This document shows, one piece after another, positions 8,860 through 17,673 of a stretch of DNA of 64,000 bases. This stretch comes from JAJPKK01 sp963787675. Its GTDB lineage: Bacteria > Pseudomonadota > Alphaproteobacteria > Rhizobiales > Xanthobacteraceae. The notes beneath the pieces are model-generated. The model saw only the letters and a program-made list of their open reading frames with translations. It made no database searches and had not been told where the DNA came from. The position numbers and the translations under genes were made by a program. Location of the stretch: contig CAWBDV010000010.1 in assembly GCA_963787675.1 (NCBI GenBank), positions 744,001 to 808,000 of the forward strand, written 5' to 3'. Position 1 is the first letter of the stretch. Each line of letters opens with the position of its first letter.

Positions 8860-9813
8860 TCATGCCGCCTCGAGACTTTCGGCCGGTAGTTTCAGGAGCC
8901 TCGCCGCATTGCGCCAGAACACGGCCTCGCGCTCGCGCAGCGGCAACGCAAGGTCTTCGATCACCTTGATGGCGCGCGGCTTGAGCGAGGTGAGGGGCGG
9001 CGCATCGCTGCCATAGAGCACATGGTCGGCGCCGACCGTGTCGACGACGAGGCGCGCCGCGGGCTTATGGTAGGTGACGCTGTCGAAGTGCATCATCCGC
9101 AAGTAGTGGCTTGGTGCGCGCTTGATCTTCATCGGCTGGTAGGAGCCGAGAAAGAACGCCTCGTCCTGCAGCTCATAGGCATAATCGAGCCGGCCGATGA
9201 CTTCGCAGATGCCGCCGCCGCCGTGCGAGCCCACGATCTTCGCCCGCGGGAAATCCTCCAGAATGCCGCGCACGATGATCCGCGACAGCGCGAGGCAGAG
9301 ATCAGCCGGGCGTCCGACGCTCGAGGCGAGGCGGTACTCCTTCATGCGCTCCTCGCCGAAGCCGACGTGGGGCGGGTGGATCATCACCGGAATGTCGAGG
9401 TCCTGGACGAGTTCCCAGAAGCCGCGCGCTTCGTCGTCGTCGGGATAGTGCCCCTTGTGGCTCGAATTGATAAGCACGCCCTTGAGCTTCAGTTCGTGGA
9501 TCGCGCGCTCGAGTTCCTTGAGATGGTCGGGGCCGCCGCAAGGGGTCGCCATCGCCAAACAATAGAGCGTGCCGGGATGAGAGCTCTGAATTTCGACGGC
9601 GTAGTCGTCCCAGTCCCGGATTGCCTTCAATTCACCCTTGGCGTCTTTGTCGCGTAGATAGTGGGCGGCATTGCTAACGACGCTGATGGCGATCCCCGCC
9701 TTTTGCTGCGCCGAGAGTACGTTCTCCACGGTCATCGGGCAGCGTCCGCCCCAGAACGCGCTGCCGGCCGCTTCTTCCGGCGGATAGACGTGGGTATGCC
9801 ATTCGATAATCAC
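8860..9813 (-). CDS. Amidohydrolase family 2 protein (ACMSD-like TIM barrel)
   Basis: A 317-residue metal-dependent hydrolase or decarboxylase of the aminocarboxymuconate-semialdehyde decarboxylase-like group. The N-terminal HTH metal pair is at residues 6-8 (EWHTHVYPPEE), followed by IHPPHVG near residue 160, GSHGGGG near 214 and the C-terminal YGSDAPP aspartate near 268. It heads a minus-strand run with the Bug receptor and the transporters, suggesting that it processes the imported compound. The reaction (decarboxylation or hydrolysis of an aromatic or dicarboxylic acid) is not determinable from sequence alone. Confidence 0.88.
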   Translation of the reverse strand: MIIEWHTHVYPPEEAAGSAFWGGRCPMTVENVLSAQQKAGIAISVVSNAAHYLRDKDAKGELKAIRDWDDYAVEIQSSHPGTLYCLAMATPCGGPDHLKELERAIHELKLKGVLINSSHKGHYPDDDEARGFWELVQDLDIPVMIHPPHVGFGEERMKEYRLASSVGRPADLCLALSRIIVRGILEDFPRAKIVGSHGGGGICEVIGRLDYAYELQDEAFFLGSYQPMKIKRAPSHYLRMMHFDSVTYHKPAARLVVDTVGADHVLYGSDAPPLTSLKPRAIKVIEDLALPLREREAVFWRNAARLLKLPAESLEAA

Positions 9814-9976
9814 GCGTTTCCTCCGTTCCGGGTCGTTCTCGCCTCGGCTCGGCTATGAGCATGCCACGGAACGCCGCGGCAAAACAGCGGGTGGGATTTA
9901 CACGCAGGCGATCGCTCAAGTATCCCCTTTACCGATCGAGCGCGGCTCATGAGCCGACCGGATTGCGAGGAAGACG

Positions 9977-10906
9977 ATGCGCAACATCAGGGTGGCCGCC
10001 GCACAGCTTGGCCCGATCCAGAAGGCCGAGACGCGGCAAGCCGTCGTCGCCCGCATGCTCGCGCTGATGCGGCAGGCGGAGGCGGCGCGCTGCGATCTCA
10101 TCGTCTATCCGGAACTCGCGCTGACGACGTTCTTTCCGCGCTGGTGCTACGAGGACCGCAGCGAGGCCGACGTCTGGTTCGAACGCGAGATGCCGAATGC
10201 GGCGACGCAGCCGCTGTTCGACGAAGCGAGGCGCGTCGGGATTGCCGTGAGTCTTGGCTACGCGGAGCTCACGCCAGACGGCCATCATTTCAACACCGCG
10301 ATCCTCGTTGATCGCGACGGTATGATCGTCGGAAAATATCGCAAGGTGCATTTGCCGGGACATGCGGATTACGACTCCGCTCGCAGCCACCAGCATCTCG
10401 AAAAGCGCTACTTCGAGCCCGGCGATCTCGGCTTTCCGGCATGGCACATGCTCGGCGGCGTTTTCGGCATGTGCATCTGCAACGACCGGCGCTGGCCGGA
10501 GACATTTCGCGTGCTGGGCCTGCAGGGGGCGGAGATGGTCGTGCTCGGCTTCAACACGCCGTCAGTGAACTCGCAGAAGGGCGACGAAGGGCTCGCCAAA
10601 CGCATGTTCCACCACAAGCTCTCGCTGCAGGCCGGCGCCTACCAGAATTCCACCTGGGTGGTGGCCGTGGCGAAGGCCGGTGTCGAGGATGGTCACCACC
10701 TCATGGCCGGCACCGTCATCGTCGATCCAGACGGCGAAATCGTCGCGGAGACCTCGACGGAGGGCGACGAATTGCTGGTCCACGACTGCGACCTCGACGC
10801 CACCCGGTTCGGGAAGGAAACCATGTTCGATTTCGCGCGCCACCGCCGCATCGAGCACTACGGTGCGATCGCCTCCCAGGCTGGCATCATACCGCCCAAG
10901 CCGTGA
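9977..10906 (+). CDS. N-carbamoyl-D-amino-acid hydrolase (D-carbamoylase)
   Basis: Nitrilase-superfamily enzyme that hydrolyses N-carbamoyl-D-amino acids to D-amino acid, CO2 and ammonia, the last step of hydantoin degradation. At 309 residues it is close to the roughly 304 of the Agrobacterium enzyme. The catalytic triad is visible: Glu46 (YPELALTTFFPRW), Lys123 (KYRKVHLPGH) and Cys168 (CICNDRRWPE). The conserved HLEKRYFEPGD segment at about 140-150 and FNTPSVNS near 190 are also characteristic. The adjacent hydantoin racemase and hydantoinase genes support the assignment; the D specificity is inferred from nitrilase-fold membership, since L-carbamoylases belong to the M20 family. Confidence 0.93.
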   Translation: MRNIRVAAAQLGPIQKAETRQAVVARMLALMRQAEAARCDLIVYPELALTTFFPRWCYEDRSEADVWFEREMPNAATQPLFDEARRVGIAVSLGYAELTPDGHHFNTAILVDRDGMIVGKYRKVHLPGHADYDSARSHQHLEKRYFEPGDLGFPAWHMLGGVFGMCICNDRRWPETFRVLGLQGAEMVVLGFNTPSVNSQKGDEGLAKRMFHHKLSLQAGAYQNSTWVVAVAKAGVEDGHHLMAGTVIVDPDGEIVAETSTEGDELLVHDCDLDATRFGKETMFDFARHRRIEHYGAIASQAGIIPPKP

Positions 10907-10973
10907 ACCATTTTATTGGTTCGAGGCGTCGCTCCCGGCGGAGAGGTGAAGAGGGGCGAGGGGACGGGTGAAC

Positions 10974-11636
10974 CTACGCGAACTGCGTCTGGACGGCGCC
11001 GATCGCCATCGCGACGGCGGCCTGGGTCGGATCAACGACCGGAACGCCGAGCGACTCTTCCAACGGGCGGCGGTGGCGCGCCATGCCGGCGCAGCCGAGA
11101 ACAATGACATCGGCACCATCCTTCTCGACAAGATCGCGGCCGATCGTCTCCATCCGCGCGAAGGTCCCTTCGCCCGACGCCGTCTCGGCGACGCTCATCT
11201 CGAGCGGGCGCTCGCCGGCGAACCGCTCGGTGACGCCCATCTGCCGCGTTGCCCGGCGATGCCTGGCAATCGATGGCGCCGTGATGGCGATGACGCCGAA
11301 GCGGTCGCCGCGGGCAAGCGCCGTCAAGAGGCCGCATTCGTTGATCCCGAACACCGGCCGACGCGTCACTTCGCGGCAGACGTGGAGCCCTGGATCACTG
11401 AAGCAGGCAATCACGAAAGCATCGGCGGCGTTGTCCTGTTCGACGAGACGCCGCAGAGGCAGCGTCACTGCTTCGACATCCTTCTGAGTCTCGATCCCGA
11501 ACGGCCCTTCGGCGAGGGTCGCGCACCGGATCGACGGGCCGTTGTCCATGCGAAACATGGCAAGCGCGGCGTCGAGGCCCGCCGTCACCGCCTGATTCGA
11601 ATTGGGGTTGATGACCAGGATGTCGCCGCGGCTCAT
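10974..11636 (-). CDS. Asp/Glu/hydantoin racemase family protein, probable hydantoin racemase
   Basis: Cofactor-independent two-cysteine racemase that would interconvert D- and L-5-substituted hydantoins so that the D-specific enzymes can use both. The start at 11636 is chosen because AAGGA lies 7 bases upstream and the protein then begins MSRGDILVINPNSNQAV, the family's usual N-terminus. The length is 220 residues. Both catalytic cysteines are present: Cys78 (VIACFSDPGLH) and Cys182 (VIVLGCAGMARHR). It diverges from the hydantoinase gene across about 70 bases and converges on the D-carbamoylase gene. Confidence 0.9.
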   Translation of the reverse strand: MSRGDILVINPNSNQAVTAGLDAALAMFRMDNGPSIRCATLAEGPFGIETQKDVEAVTLPLRRLVEQDNAADAFVIACFSDPGLHVCREVTRRPVFGINECGLLTALARGDRFGVIAITAPSIARHRRATRQMGVTERFAGERPLEMSVAETASGEGTFARMETIGRDLVEKDGADVIVLGCAGMARHRRPLEESLGVPVVDPTQAAVAMAIGAVQTQFA

Positions 11637-11660
11637 GATGGGTCCTTGCGGTTTTCCAAT

Positions 11661-11675
11661 TTCCCTGAGAGGGAA
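11661..11675. promoter_or_regulatory. Short inverted repeat in the racemase/hydantoinase divergent promoter region
   Basis: TTCCCT-GAG-AGGGAA, a perfect 6-base inverted repeat with a 3-base spacer, in the 70-base gap between the divergent racemase and hydantoinase starts. It is a candidate operator for a regulator of both genes; the short length means chance is possible. Confidence 0.3.
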
Positions 11676-11706
11676 GTGATAAGACGATATCGGCGGAGAG
11701 CTTAGC

Positions 11707-13173
11707 ATGTCCACGAAACCTTATGATCTCGTTCTGCGCGGCGGTACCGTCGGGACCGCTTCGGCGGTTTTTCCTGCCGATATCGCGATCGAAGGTGAAA
11801 CGATCGCTGCGATCGGCCGCAATCTTCCGCCTGGCGCGAAGGAGATCGACGCGCGGGGAAAGCTCGTGTTGCCGGGCGGCGTCGACAGTCACGCCCACAT
11901 CGAGCAGCTGTCCGGCGCCGGCATCGTCAACGCCGACACCTTCGAATCCGCGACCATCTCGGCAGCGTTCGGCGGCACTACCACGGTCATTCCCTTCGCC
12001 GCGCAGCACATCGGCATGAAGCTCGACGAGGTGGTCGACGCCTATCATGCGCTCGCCAGGAAGGGCGCGGTGATCGACTACGCGTTCCACATGATCATCG
12101 CCGATCCGACAGAGGCGACCCTCAAAGACCATATCCCGAAGCTCGTGAAGTCCGGTCATGCGACGCTGAAAGTGTTCATGACCTACGACCGCATCAAGCT
12201 CGATGACATGCAGTTGCTCGACGTGTTCCATGCGGCGCGCGAGAGCCGCGCCCTGGTCTGCGTGCACGCCGAAAACCATGCGATGATCGCGTGGACCGGA
12301 AAGCGGCTGGTGGCCGGCGGCTGGCGAGCGCCGCGCTATCACGGGGTGAGCCATCCGCGCGCGTGCGAGGCGGAGGCATTTAACCGCGTCATCGCACTCG
12401 CTGCTTTCATCGACCAGCCGATCATGATCTTCCATGTCTCAACGGCGGAAGGCGCGGCGCGCATTCGCGCGGCACGCGGAGAAGGGCTCAAGGTATTTGC
12501 GGAAACCTGTCCGCAATACCTGTTCCTGACCGCGAAGGACCTCGATCGCCCTGGGCTCGAAGGCGCCAAATGGATTTGCAGCCCTCCGACACGGCAGCCT
12601 TCGGATCAGGAAGCGTTGTGGCAAGCGCTAGCGCTTGGCGATCTGCAGACCGTGTCGTCTGATCACGCGCCGTACCGCTTCGATGCGAGCGGCAAGTTCG
12701 TCAACGGCGCCGATCCTGATTTCAAGGCGATCCCGAACGGAATGCCGGGCCTCGAAACCCGGCTGCCGCTGCTGTTCGACGCGATGGTATCGGAGGGCCG
12801 GCTAAGTCTTGAAAAATTCGTCGCGCTGACGGCGACGGAGCCGGCCAAGATCTATGGCCTGCATCCGAAGAAGGGCGACATCGTGATCGGCAGCGATGCC
12901 GATCTCGTCGTCTGGGATCAGAACCGCAAAGTCACGATCGGCGCCAACCTGATGCATGATCGCGCAGGCTACACACCGTACGAGGGTCGCATTGTGAAGG
13001 GCTGGCCGGTTACAGTGCTCAGCCGCGGCCGTGTTGTCATCGAGGACGGAACGTTGCGCGTCGCGCCCGGCTCTGGCCGCTTCCTGCCGCGCGAAGCGGG
13101 CACAGCCGCAATTCCAACCGGCCGACGCGCCCCGGAATTCGACCCCGCGCAGAGTTTCGGCGCGAAGCTCTAG
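11707..13173 (+). CDS. hydA: D-hydantoinase / dihydropyrimidinase
   Basis: Cyclic amidohydrolase that opens 5-substituted hydantoins or dihydropyrimidines to N-carbamoyl amino acids. It has 488 residues, normal for the family. The binuclear metal site is complete: His62 and His64 (GGVDSHAHIEQ), carboxylatable Lys155 (HATLKVFMTYD), His in VCVHAENHA near 183, His in IFHVSTAEGA near 240 and Asp in SSDHAPY near 318. GGAGAG precedes the ATG. Together with the flanking racemase and D-carbamoylase it makes a complete route from racemic hydantoins to D-amino acids. Whether natural substrates are hydantoins, dihydrouracil or allantoin-like compounds cannot be told. Confidence 0.93.
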   Translation: MSTKPYDLVLRGGTVGTASAVFPADIAIEGETIAAIGRNLPPGAKEIDARGKLVLPGGVDSHAHIEQLSGAGIVNADTFESATISAAFGGTTTVIPFAAQHIGMKLDEVVDAYHALARKGAVIDYAFHMIIADPTEATLKDHIPKLVKSGHATLKVFMTYDRIKLDDMQLLDVFHAARESRALVCVHAENHAMIAWTGKRLVAGGWRAPRYHGVSHPRACEAEAFNRVIALAAFIDQPIMIFHVSTAEGAARIRAARGEGLKVFAETCPQYLFLTAKDLDRPGLEGAKWICSPPTRQPSDQEALWQALALGDLQTVSSDHAPYRFDASGKFVNGADPDFKAIPNGMPGLETRLPLLFDAMVSEGRLSLEKFVALTATEPAKIYGLHPKKGDIVIGSDADLVVWDQNRKVTIGANLMHDRAGYTPYEGRIVKGWPVTVLSRGRVVIEDGTLRVAPGSGRFLPREAGTAAIPTGRRAPEFDPAQSFGAKL

Positions 13174-13373
13174 CAGCCGGTCGCCTCCGTTCTTCATCGC
13201 GGCCTTGAGTAGCCGCTTCGATGGCCTGCGGCTTGCATGCCGTCGCGTCGTCACGGGGCGAGTGACGTGTTTGCGCATGCGCGCGGCACTTGGCCGTGGC
13301 TTAACCCTGGGCGCGCGCGCCCTTTGCTCTGCCATTCACCGAAAAATCCAAGTCGCATTGAGGAGTTATCGTC

Positions 13374-14819
13374 ATGTGCGCAGGAGATGATCACACTTGC
13401 CCGCAATTTGAGCTACATCGGCAGAAGCTGATTGAAGACCTTGACGCCGAGCGGCGCAGCTTTCTCAAGAGCGCATTTGCAGCGAGCGGTGCCGCCGCGA
13501 CGGCGTTCGCCGCCGGCGGCGCGCTCGTATCGCCCGCCTCCGCGCAGACTGCGGGCAGCGCGGGCCGCCCCGCCTACCACTATCTGCCGGCAACCTCCGA
13601 CACGGTACACTGGGGATATTTCAGCAAGCTGTTGAAGCCGCGGATCGAAGTTGATTCCGGCGATTTCATCACTATCGAGGCGCTCACCCATCACGCCAAT
13701 GACGATGCAGAGCGCATGGTCAAGGGCGATCCCGGGGCCGAAAGCGTATTCCTGTGGACCAAGGAGAAGAAGGGCGTCGACCGCCGCGGCGCCGGCCCGG
13801 TCGACGGTAAGCTGCTGGGCCGCGGATCAGGCGAAGGTTTCGGCGTGCACATCTGCACGGGCCCAGTCTACATCCGCGGCGCCGAGCCGGGCGACATCCT
13901 GGAAGTGCGCATTATCGACGTGAAGCCCCGGCCGTGCGCCAACCCGGCCTATGCCGGCAAATCGTTCGGCAGCAACGCGGCGGCGTGGTGGGGCTTCCAG
14001 TACAAGGACCTGTTGACTGATCCAAAACCGCGCGAGGTCTGCACCATCTACGAAATCGACACGAGCGGGCAGCGCAACTGGGCGCAAGCGGTCTACAACT
14101 TCCGCTGGATGCCGCAGACCGATCCCTATGGCGTCGTGCACAAGACCATCGATTACCCCGGCGTTCCGGTCGACCATAAGACCGTGCAGGTGAACCACGG
14201 GGTGCTCAAGAACATCCGCATCCCGATCCGCCCGCATTTCGGCGTGATGGGCGTCGCGCCCAAAGAAGCCGACATCGTCGACTCGATTCCGCCGAGCTAT
14301 TTCGGCGGGAACATGGACAACTGGCGCATCGGCAAAGGCGCGACCATGTACTATCCGGTCGCGGTGCCGGGCGGCCTGTTCTCGATCGGCGATTCACATG
14401 CCGCCCAAGGCGATTCCGAGTTGTGCGGCACTGCCATCGAAATGTCGCTGACCGGAACCTTCCAACTCATCCTGCACAAGGCGAATGCGCTCACGGGTTC
14501 GCTCGCAACCCTGACGTCGCCGCTCCTCGAAACGCAGGACGAATGGGTGCTGCACGGCTTCAGCTTCGCCAACTATCTCGCGGAGCTTGGCCCCAAGGCG
14601 CAGCAGGAGATCTACGAGAAGTCCTCGATCGACCTCGCGTTGCGCGACGCGTTCCACAAGATGCGCGCATTCCTGATGAATACCAAGGGGCTGAGCGAAG
14701 ACGAGGCGATCTCGCTGATCTCGGTCGGCGTCGACTTCGGCGTCACGCAAGTGGTCGACGGCAACTGGGGCATCCACGCCATCATCAAGAAGAGCCTGTT
14801 CGCCGGCGCTTCGGTGTAG
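13374..14819 (+). CDS. Tat-exported acetamidase/formamidase family protein
   Basis: Amidase of the acetamidase/formamidase family (FmdA_AmdA type), 481 residues. An unusual 25-residue N-terminal extension precedes a textbook twin-arginine signal (ERRSFLKSAF, Arg27-Arg28) ending at ASAQ near 59. The body has family features: SDTVHWGYFSK, the glycine-rich IRGAEPGDILEVRI strand, HFGVMGVAP, and the FSIGDSHAAQGDSELCGTAIE metal-site region near 340-360. AGGAG lies upstream of the ATG. It follows the hydantoinase on the same strand after 200 bases, so it may hydrolyse amides in the periplasm as a nitrogen source alongside the hydantoin route; an exported location is unusual for characterised formamidases. 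Confidence 0.88.
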   Translation: MCAGDDHTCPQFELHRQKLIEDLDAERRSFLKSAFAASGAAATAFAAGGALVSPASAQTAGSAGRPAYHYLPATSDTVHWGYFSKLLKPRIEVDSGDFITIEALTHHANDDAERMVKGDPGAESVFLWTKEKKGVDRRGAGPVDGKLLGRGSGEGFGVHICTGPVYIRGAEPGDILEVRIIDVKPRPCANPAYAGKSFGSNAAAWWGFQYKDLLTDPKPREVCTIYEIDTSGQRNWAQAVYNFRWMPQTDPYGVVHKTIDYPGVPVDHKTVQVNHGVLKNIRIPIRPHFGVMGVAPKEADIVDSIPPSYFGGNMDNWRIGKGATMYYPVAVPGGLFSIGDSHAAQGDSELCGTAIEMSLTGTFQLILHKANALTGSLATLTSPLLETQDEWVLHGFSFANYLAELGPKAQQEIYEKSSIDLALRDAFHKMRAFLMNTKGLSEDEAISLISVGVDFGVTQVVDGNWGIHAIIKKSLFAGASV

Positions 14820-14836
14820 CTGCCTCGCGTAAATCA

Positions 14837-14869
14837 TGTGATGCCCGCGGATGCGTCGCGGGCATCACA
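14837..14869 (+). terminator. Hairpin downstream of the acetamidase gene
   Basis: A perfect 13-base stem (TGTGATGCCCGCG / CGCGGGCATCACA) with a 7-base loop, starting 18 bases past the stop. A TTTTT run follows about 15 bases after the stem. The position between converging acetamidase and dinB genes suggests a terminator, although the spacing to the T run is longer than ideal. Confidence 0.6.
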
Positions 14870-14915
14870 GACCTGTCGCCAGATTTTTCGCTCAATCTGC
14901 GCTGCCGTCCCTTGC

Positions 14916-16181
14916 TCACTCCTCGTCCATCGCGATACCGCGGATCACGGCGGCGCGGCCGAATTTTTCGCGTAAGCGATCGACCGCGTGCTCGGCCGCG
15001 GCCGCGCGCCGGCCGCGCTCATCAATGAGATCGGCGGGATCTGCGTCGGCGGCCTCCGCCAGGGCGCTGACTCCGATGCCGATCAACCGAAACTTGGTGC
15101 CGCCGGTCTCGCGCGTCAGCAGCTCACGCCCGGCGGCAAAGATTTTCGCCGCGAGCTGGGTCGGCGCACCAAGCGAACGGGCGCGCGTGCGCAGGCGAAA
15201 ATCGCTGCTCTTGAGCTTGAGCGTCACGGTCGCGCCGGCAAGCTCCTTGGCTTTGAGCCGCGCAGATACTTTCTCGCAGAGTTCCCATAGGATCCGCTCA
15301 AGCGCGCGGAAATCGGCGAGATCGCGTTCGAGCGTCGTCTCGGCCGAGACGCTCTTCGTCTCGCGATCAGGATTGACGCTACGCGAGTCGATGCCGCGCG
15401 AAAGGCGGGACAGGCGAAGTCCTTCGGTACCGAAGCGGCGCATCAACTCGGTCTCTTCGGCCCGCTGCAGGTCAGCGATGGTGCGATAACCTTCGCGCGC
15501 AAGTGCTGCGCCCATGGCCTTGCCGACCCCCCAGATGAACGTGATCGGGCGCGGCGCGAGGAACGGCGGCGCCTCCGCGAGATCGAGCAGCGAGAAGCCG
15601 CGGGGCTTGTCGAGGTCCGACGCAATCTTGGCAAGAAACTTGTTCTGCGACAGGCCGATCGAAATCGTGATGCCGATCTCGCGTTCGACCCGGCCTGCAA
15701 ACCGCGCCAGCGATTTTGCCGGCGTCATGCCATGCAGGCGCTCGGTGCCGGTGAGATCGAGGAAAGCCTCGTCGATCGACAGCGGCTCGACGAGCGGCGT
15801 CAATTCTCCCATCAGCGTCCGCACCCCGCGCCCGACGCGCGCGTACTTCGCCATATCGGGCGGCACAACGACCGCATGTGGGCACAGCCGCCGTGCTTCG
15901 AACATCGGCATTGCCGAACGCACGCCGTAGGTGCGCGCGATGTAGCAGGCGGTCGCGACGACGCCGCGTTGGCCGCCGCCGACGATCAGCGGTTTGTCGG
16001 CAAGCGATGGGTCGTCCCGCTTCTCGATCGTCGCGTAGAAGGCATCGCAATCCACATGGGCGATGGACATGCGCGCGATTGCCGGATGACGCGCAAGCCG
16101 CGGCGATCCGCAGGCGATGCAGCGCGCTCCACGCTCCGGCACATCGGCAAGACAATCGCGGCAAAAGCCAGCCATGGGCAT
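14916..16181 (-). CDS. dinB: DNA polymerase IV with N-terminal zinc-ribbon-like motif
   Basis: Y-family translesion polymerase of 421 residues. The catalytic palm starts at HVDCDAFYATIE (Asp44) after a 37-residue extension holding two Cys pairs (Cys7-Cys10 and Cys21-Cys24), a feature of the second DinB type common in Rhizobiales. Other signatures are SIDEAFLDLTG for the second metal site, SIGLSQNKFLAKIASDLDKP, the helix-hairpin-helix region IWGVGKAMG, and the little-finger domain from about residue 285. It lies next to the DUF3572 gene as in related genomes. Expected to act in error-prone bypass of DNA damage. Confidence 0.94.
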   Translation of the reverse strand: MPMAGFCRDCLADVPERGARCIACGSPRLARHPAIARMSIAHVDCDAFYATIEKRDDPSLADKPLIVGGGQRGVVATACYIARTYGVRSAMPMFEARRLCPHAVVVPPDMAKYARVGRGVRTLMGELTPLVEPLSIDEAFLDLTGTERLHGMTPAKSLARFAGRVEREIGITISIGLSQNKFLAKIASDLDKPRGFSLLDLAEAPPFLAPRPITFIWGVGKAMGAALAREGYRTIADLQRAEETELMRRFGTEGLRLSRLSRGIDSRSVNPDRETKSVSAETTLERDLADFRALERILWELCEKVSARLKAKELAGATVTLKLKSSDFRLRTRARSLGAPTQLAAKIFAAGRELLTRETGGTKFRLIGIGVSALAEAADADPADLIDERGRRAAAAEHAVDRLREKFGRAAVIRGIAMDEE

Positions 16182-16229
16182 CCCCCGTGGGGAATCGCAT
16201 GTCGCGATTATAGCGCGATCAGGCCGCCA

Positions 16230-16535
16230 TCACGGCAGGTTGCGCTCCCAATCGGCGCCGCCGAGTGCCGCGCGTGCCCGCCCGACCTGGAGCGGCGGCA
16301 CCCCGGCGTGCTCCGCAAACGCCGCCAGGGTGCGTTCGTTGCCGCGAATGTAGTCGAGGACGCCGGCGAGAAAGCCTGGTTCGCTGGCGGCGGCGCGGAT
16401 CGCGCCGGGATCGATGCCGGTCAGCGCGAGAAAGCGCGACAACTCCTCCGGCTGTTGCGCAAGCCAGCTCAGAGCAACGATCGCGAGTTCCGCGGCGTTT
16501 TCGCACTCGGTATTGCTGCCGCGTTTGGATGGCAT
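16230..16535 (-). CDS. DUF3572 family protein
   Basis: A small helical protein of 101 residues when started at ATG 16535, with GAGG 8 bases upstream; a longer in-frame extension to 16649 has no supporting signal. The core ENAAELAIVALSWLAQQPEELSRFL and the C-terminal FLAGVLDYIRGNERTL helix are typical of DUF3572. In related Hyphomicrobiales it sits directly beside divK and pleD (recalled synteny); here a Bug protein gene has come between. Function unknown; the link to DivK is positional only. Confidence 0.85.
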   Translation of the reverse strand: MPSKRGSNTECENAAELAIVALSWLAQQPEELSRFLALTGIDPGAIRAAASEPGFLAGVLDYIRGNERTLAAFAEHAGVPPLQVGRARAALGGADWERNLP

Positions 16536-16617
16536 CGCCGAAACCTCATTGCGCCAGCCGGACCGCGCGCGTCTCGCGCGCAATCTTACAATGGAGCGGG
16601 CGGGACGCCCGCGCTGC

Positions 16618-17673
16618 CTACGGAGAATCGGCCAGGAATTCGCGCGCAAGGGTTACGACGTCGGACGGCGACGCGTAAAGATCGCGAATGAGCCTTTGCA
16701 CCGTGGCTCCGCCGACCGGGCGGACTTCGAGTGCTTGAGCGTGCATGTCTGCAATGAAGGCGGGGTCCGCCACGGTGGCATCGAACGCCTGACGCAGTGC
16801 CTCGATGCGATCGGGGGGCACGTCAGGCGGCGCCGCGAATGGTCGCGCGATGCTCTGGCGCGAAACGATGAGCTTGAGCGCCGCCGCCTGCCGCGGCGTC
16901 GTGGCAAGGTCCATGACCAGCGGGATGTCCGGCAGGTCCTCGTGTCTCGCGAGAGCAATCTGCAGCGTGACCCGGATACGCTTCGTGGTCAGCCAATCGC
17001 GATTGCGAGCGATCAAGCTGGTCCACGACCAGCCGCAGCGTCCGTCGATCTCGCCTCGCTCCATGGCGAGGTTAAGGTTCGACCCATCCGGATAGCCCGT
17101 CACAATGCGCATGGGCAGATGGGTCAGATTGCGCAACACGATCGGAAAGACATCGCTATCGGCGCCCGCGCCGGACGCCCCGATCACCGTAGGCTTCGCC
17201 TGCATATCCTGCCAGGTCGCAATGCCGCGCGAAGCATTGACGGCGCACACGCTGACCTCGTTCGACACGCTGCCGATCCAATTGAACTTGGGAGCGTCGA
17301 ACTGGGCGCCTTCGAGGTGGCCGATGAGCGGCTCGGATACGATGCCGCGCGCGAAAGTCGCGATCGTCGTCCCGTCCCGCGGCGCGGCGTTATAGAGAAA
17401 GTTCACCGCCTTGAGGCTGCCGGCGCCGGCCATGTTCTGGACCACAACCGACGGATGGCCGTCGAGATGGCGTCCAAGGTGACGCGCAAGCTCACGCGCA
17501 TAGAGATCATAGCCGCCGCCGGGACCGAAGCCGACCAGGATGCGGAGTGTCTTGCCGGCATAGAATGGCGTTTCGGCTGCGCACGCTCGCGCGGCGAGCG
17601 CAATTGCCGCAATTACCGTCAGCAGCGACAGCGCGAACACCCGCTGCCTTGCAAGCAAAGCGATGTAAGCCAT
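16618..17673 (-). CDS. Bug-family substrate-binding protein, orphan
   Basis: Periplasmic tripartite-tricarboxylate-transporter receptor of about 351 residues (from ATG 17673; an in-frame ATG at 17706 would add 11). The signal peptide spans roughly residues 1-34 (ending ACAAE). Bug features include LRILVGFGPGGGYDLYARELARHL and NMAGAGSLKAVNFLY. It differs from the other two Bug proteins of the window in a longer C-terminal region. No transporter genes are adjacent; it interrupts the usual DUF3572-divK neighbourhood, which argues for insertion of a single gene at this site. Ligand unknown. Confidence 0.88.
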   Translation of the reverse strand: MAYIALLARQRVFALSLLTVIAAIALAARACAAETPFYAGKTLRILVGFGPGGGYDLYARELARHLGRHLDGHPSVVVQNMAGAGSLKAVNFLYNAAPRDGTTIATFARGIVSEPLIGHLEGAQFDAPKFNWIGSVSNEVSVCAVNASRGIATWQDMQAKPTVIGASGAGADSDVFPIVLRNLTHLPMRIVTGYPDGSNLNLAMERGEIDGRCGWSWTSLIARNRDWLTTKRIRVTLQIALARHEDLPDIPLVMDLATTPRQAAALKLIVSRQSIARPFAAPPDVPPDRIEALRQAFDATVADPAFIADMHAQALEVRPVGGATVQRLIRDLYASPSDVVTLAREFLADSP

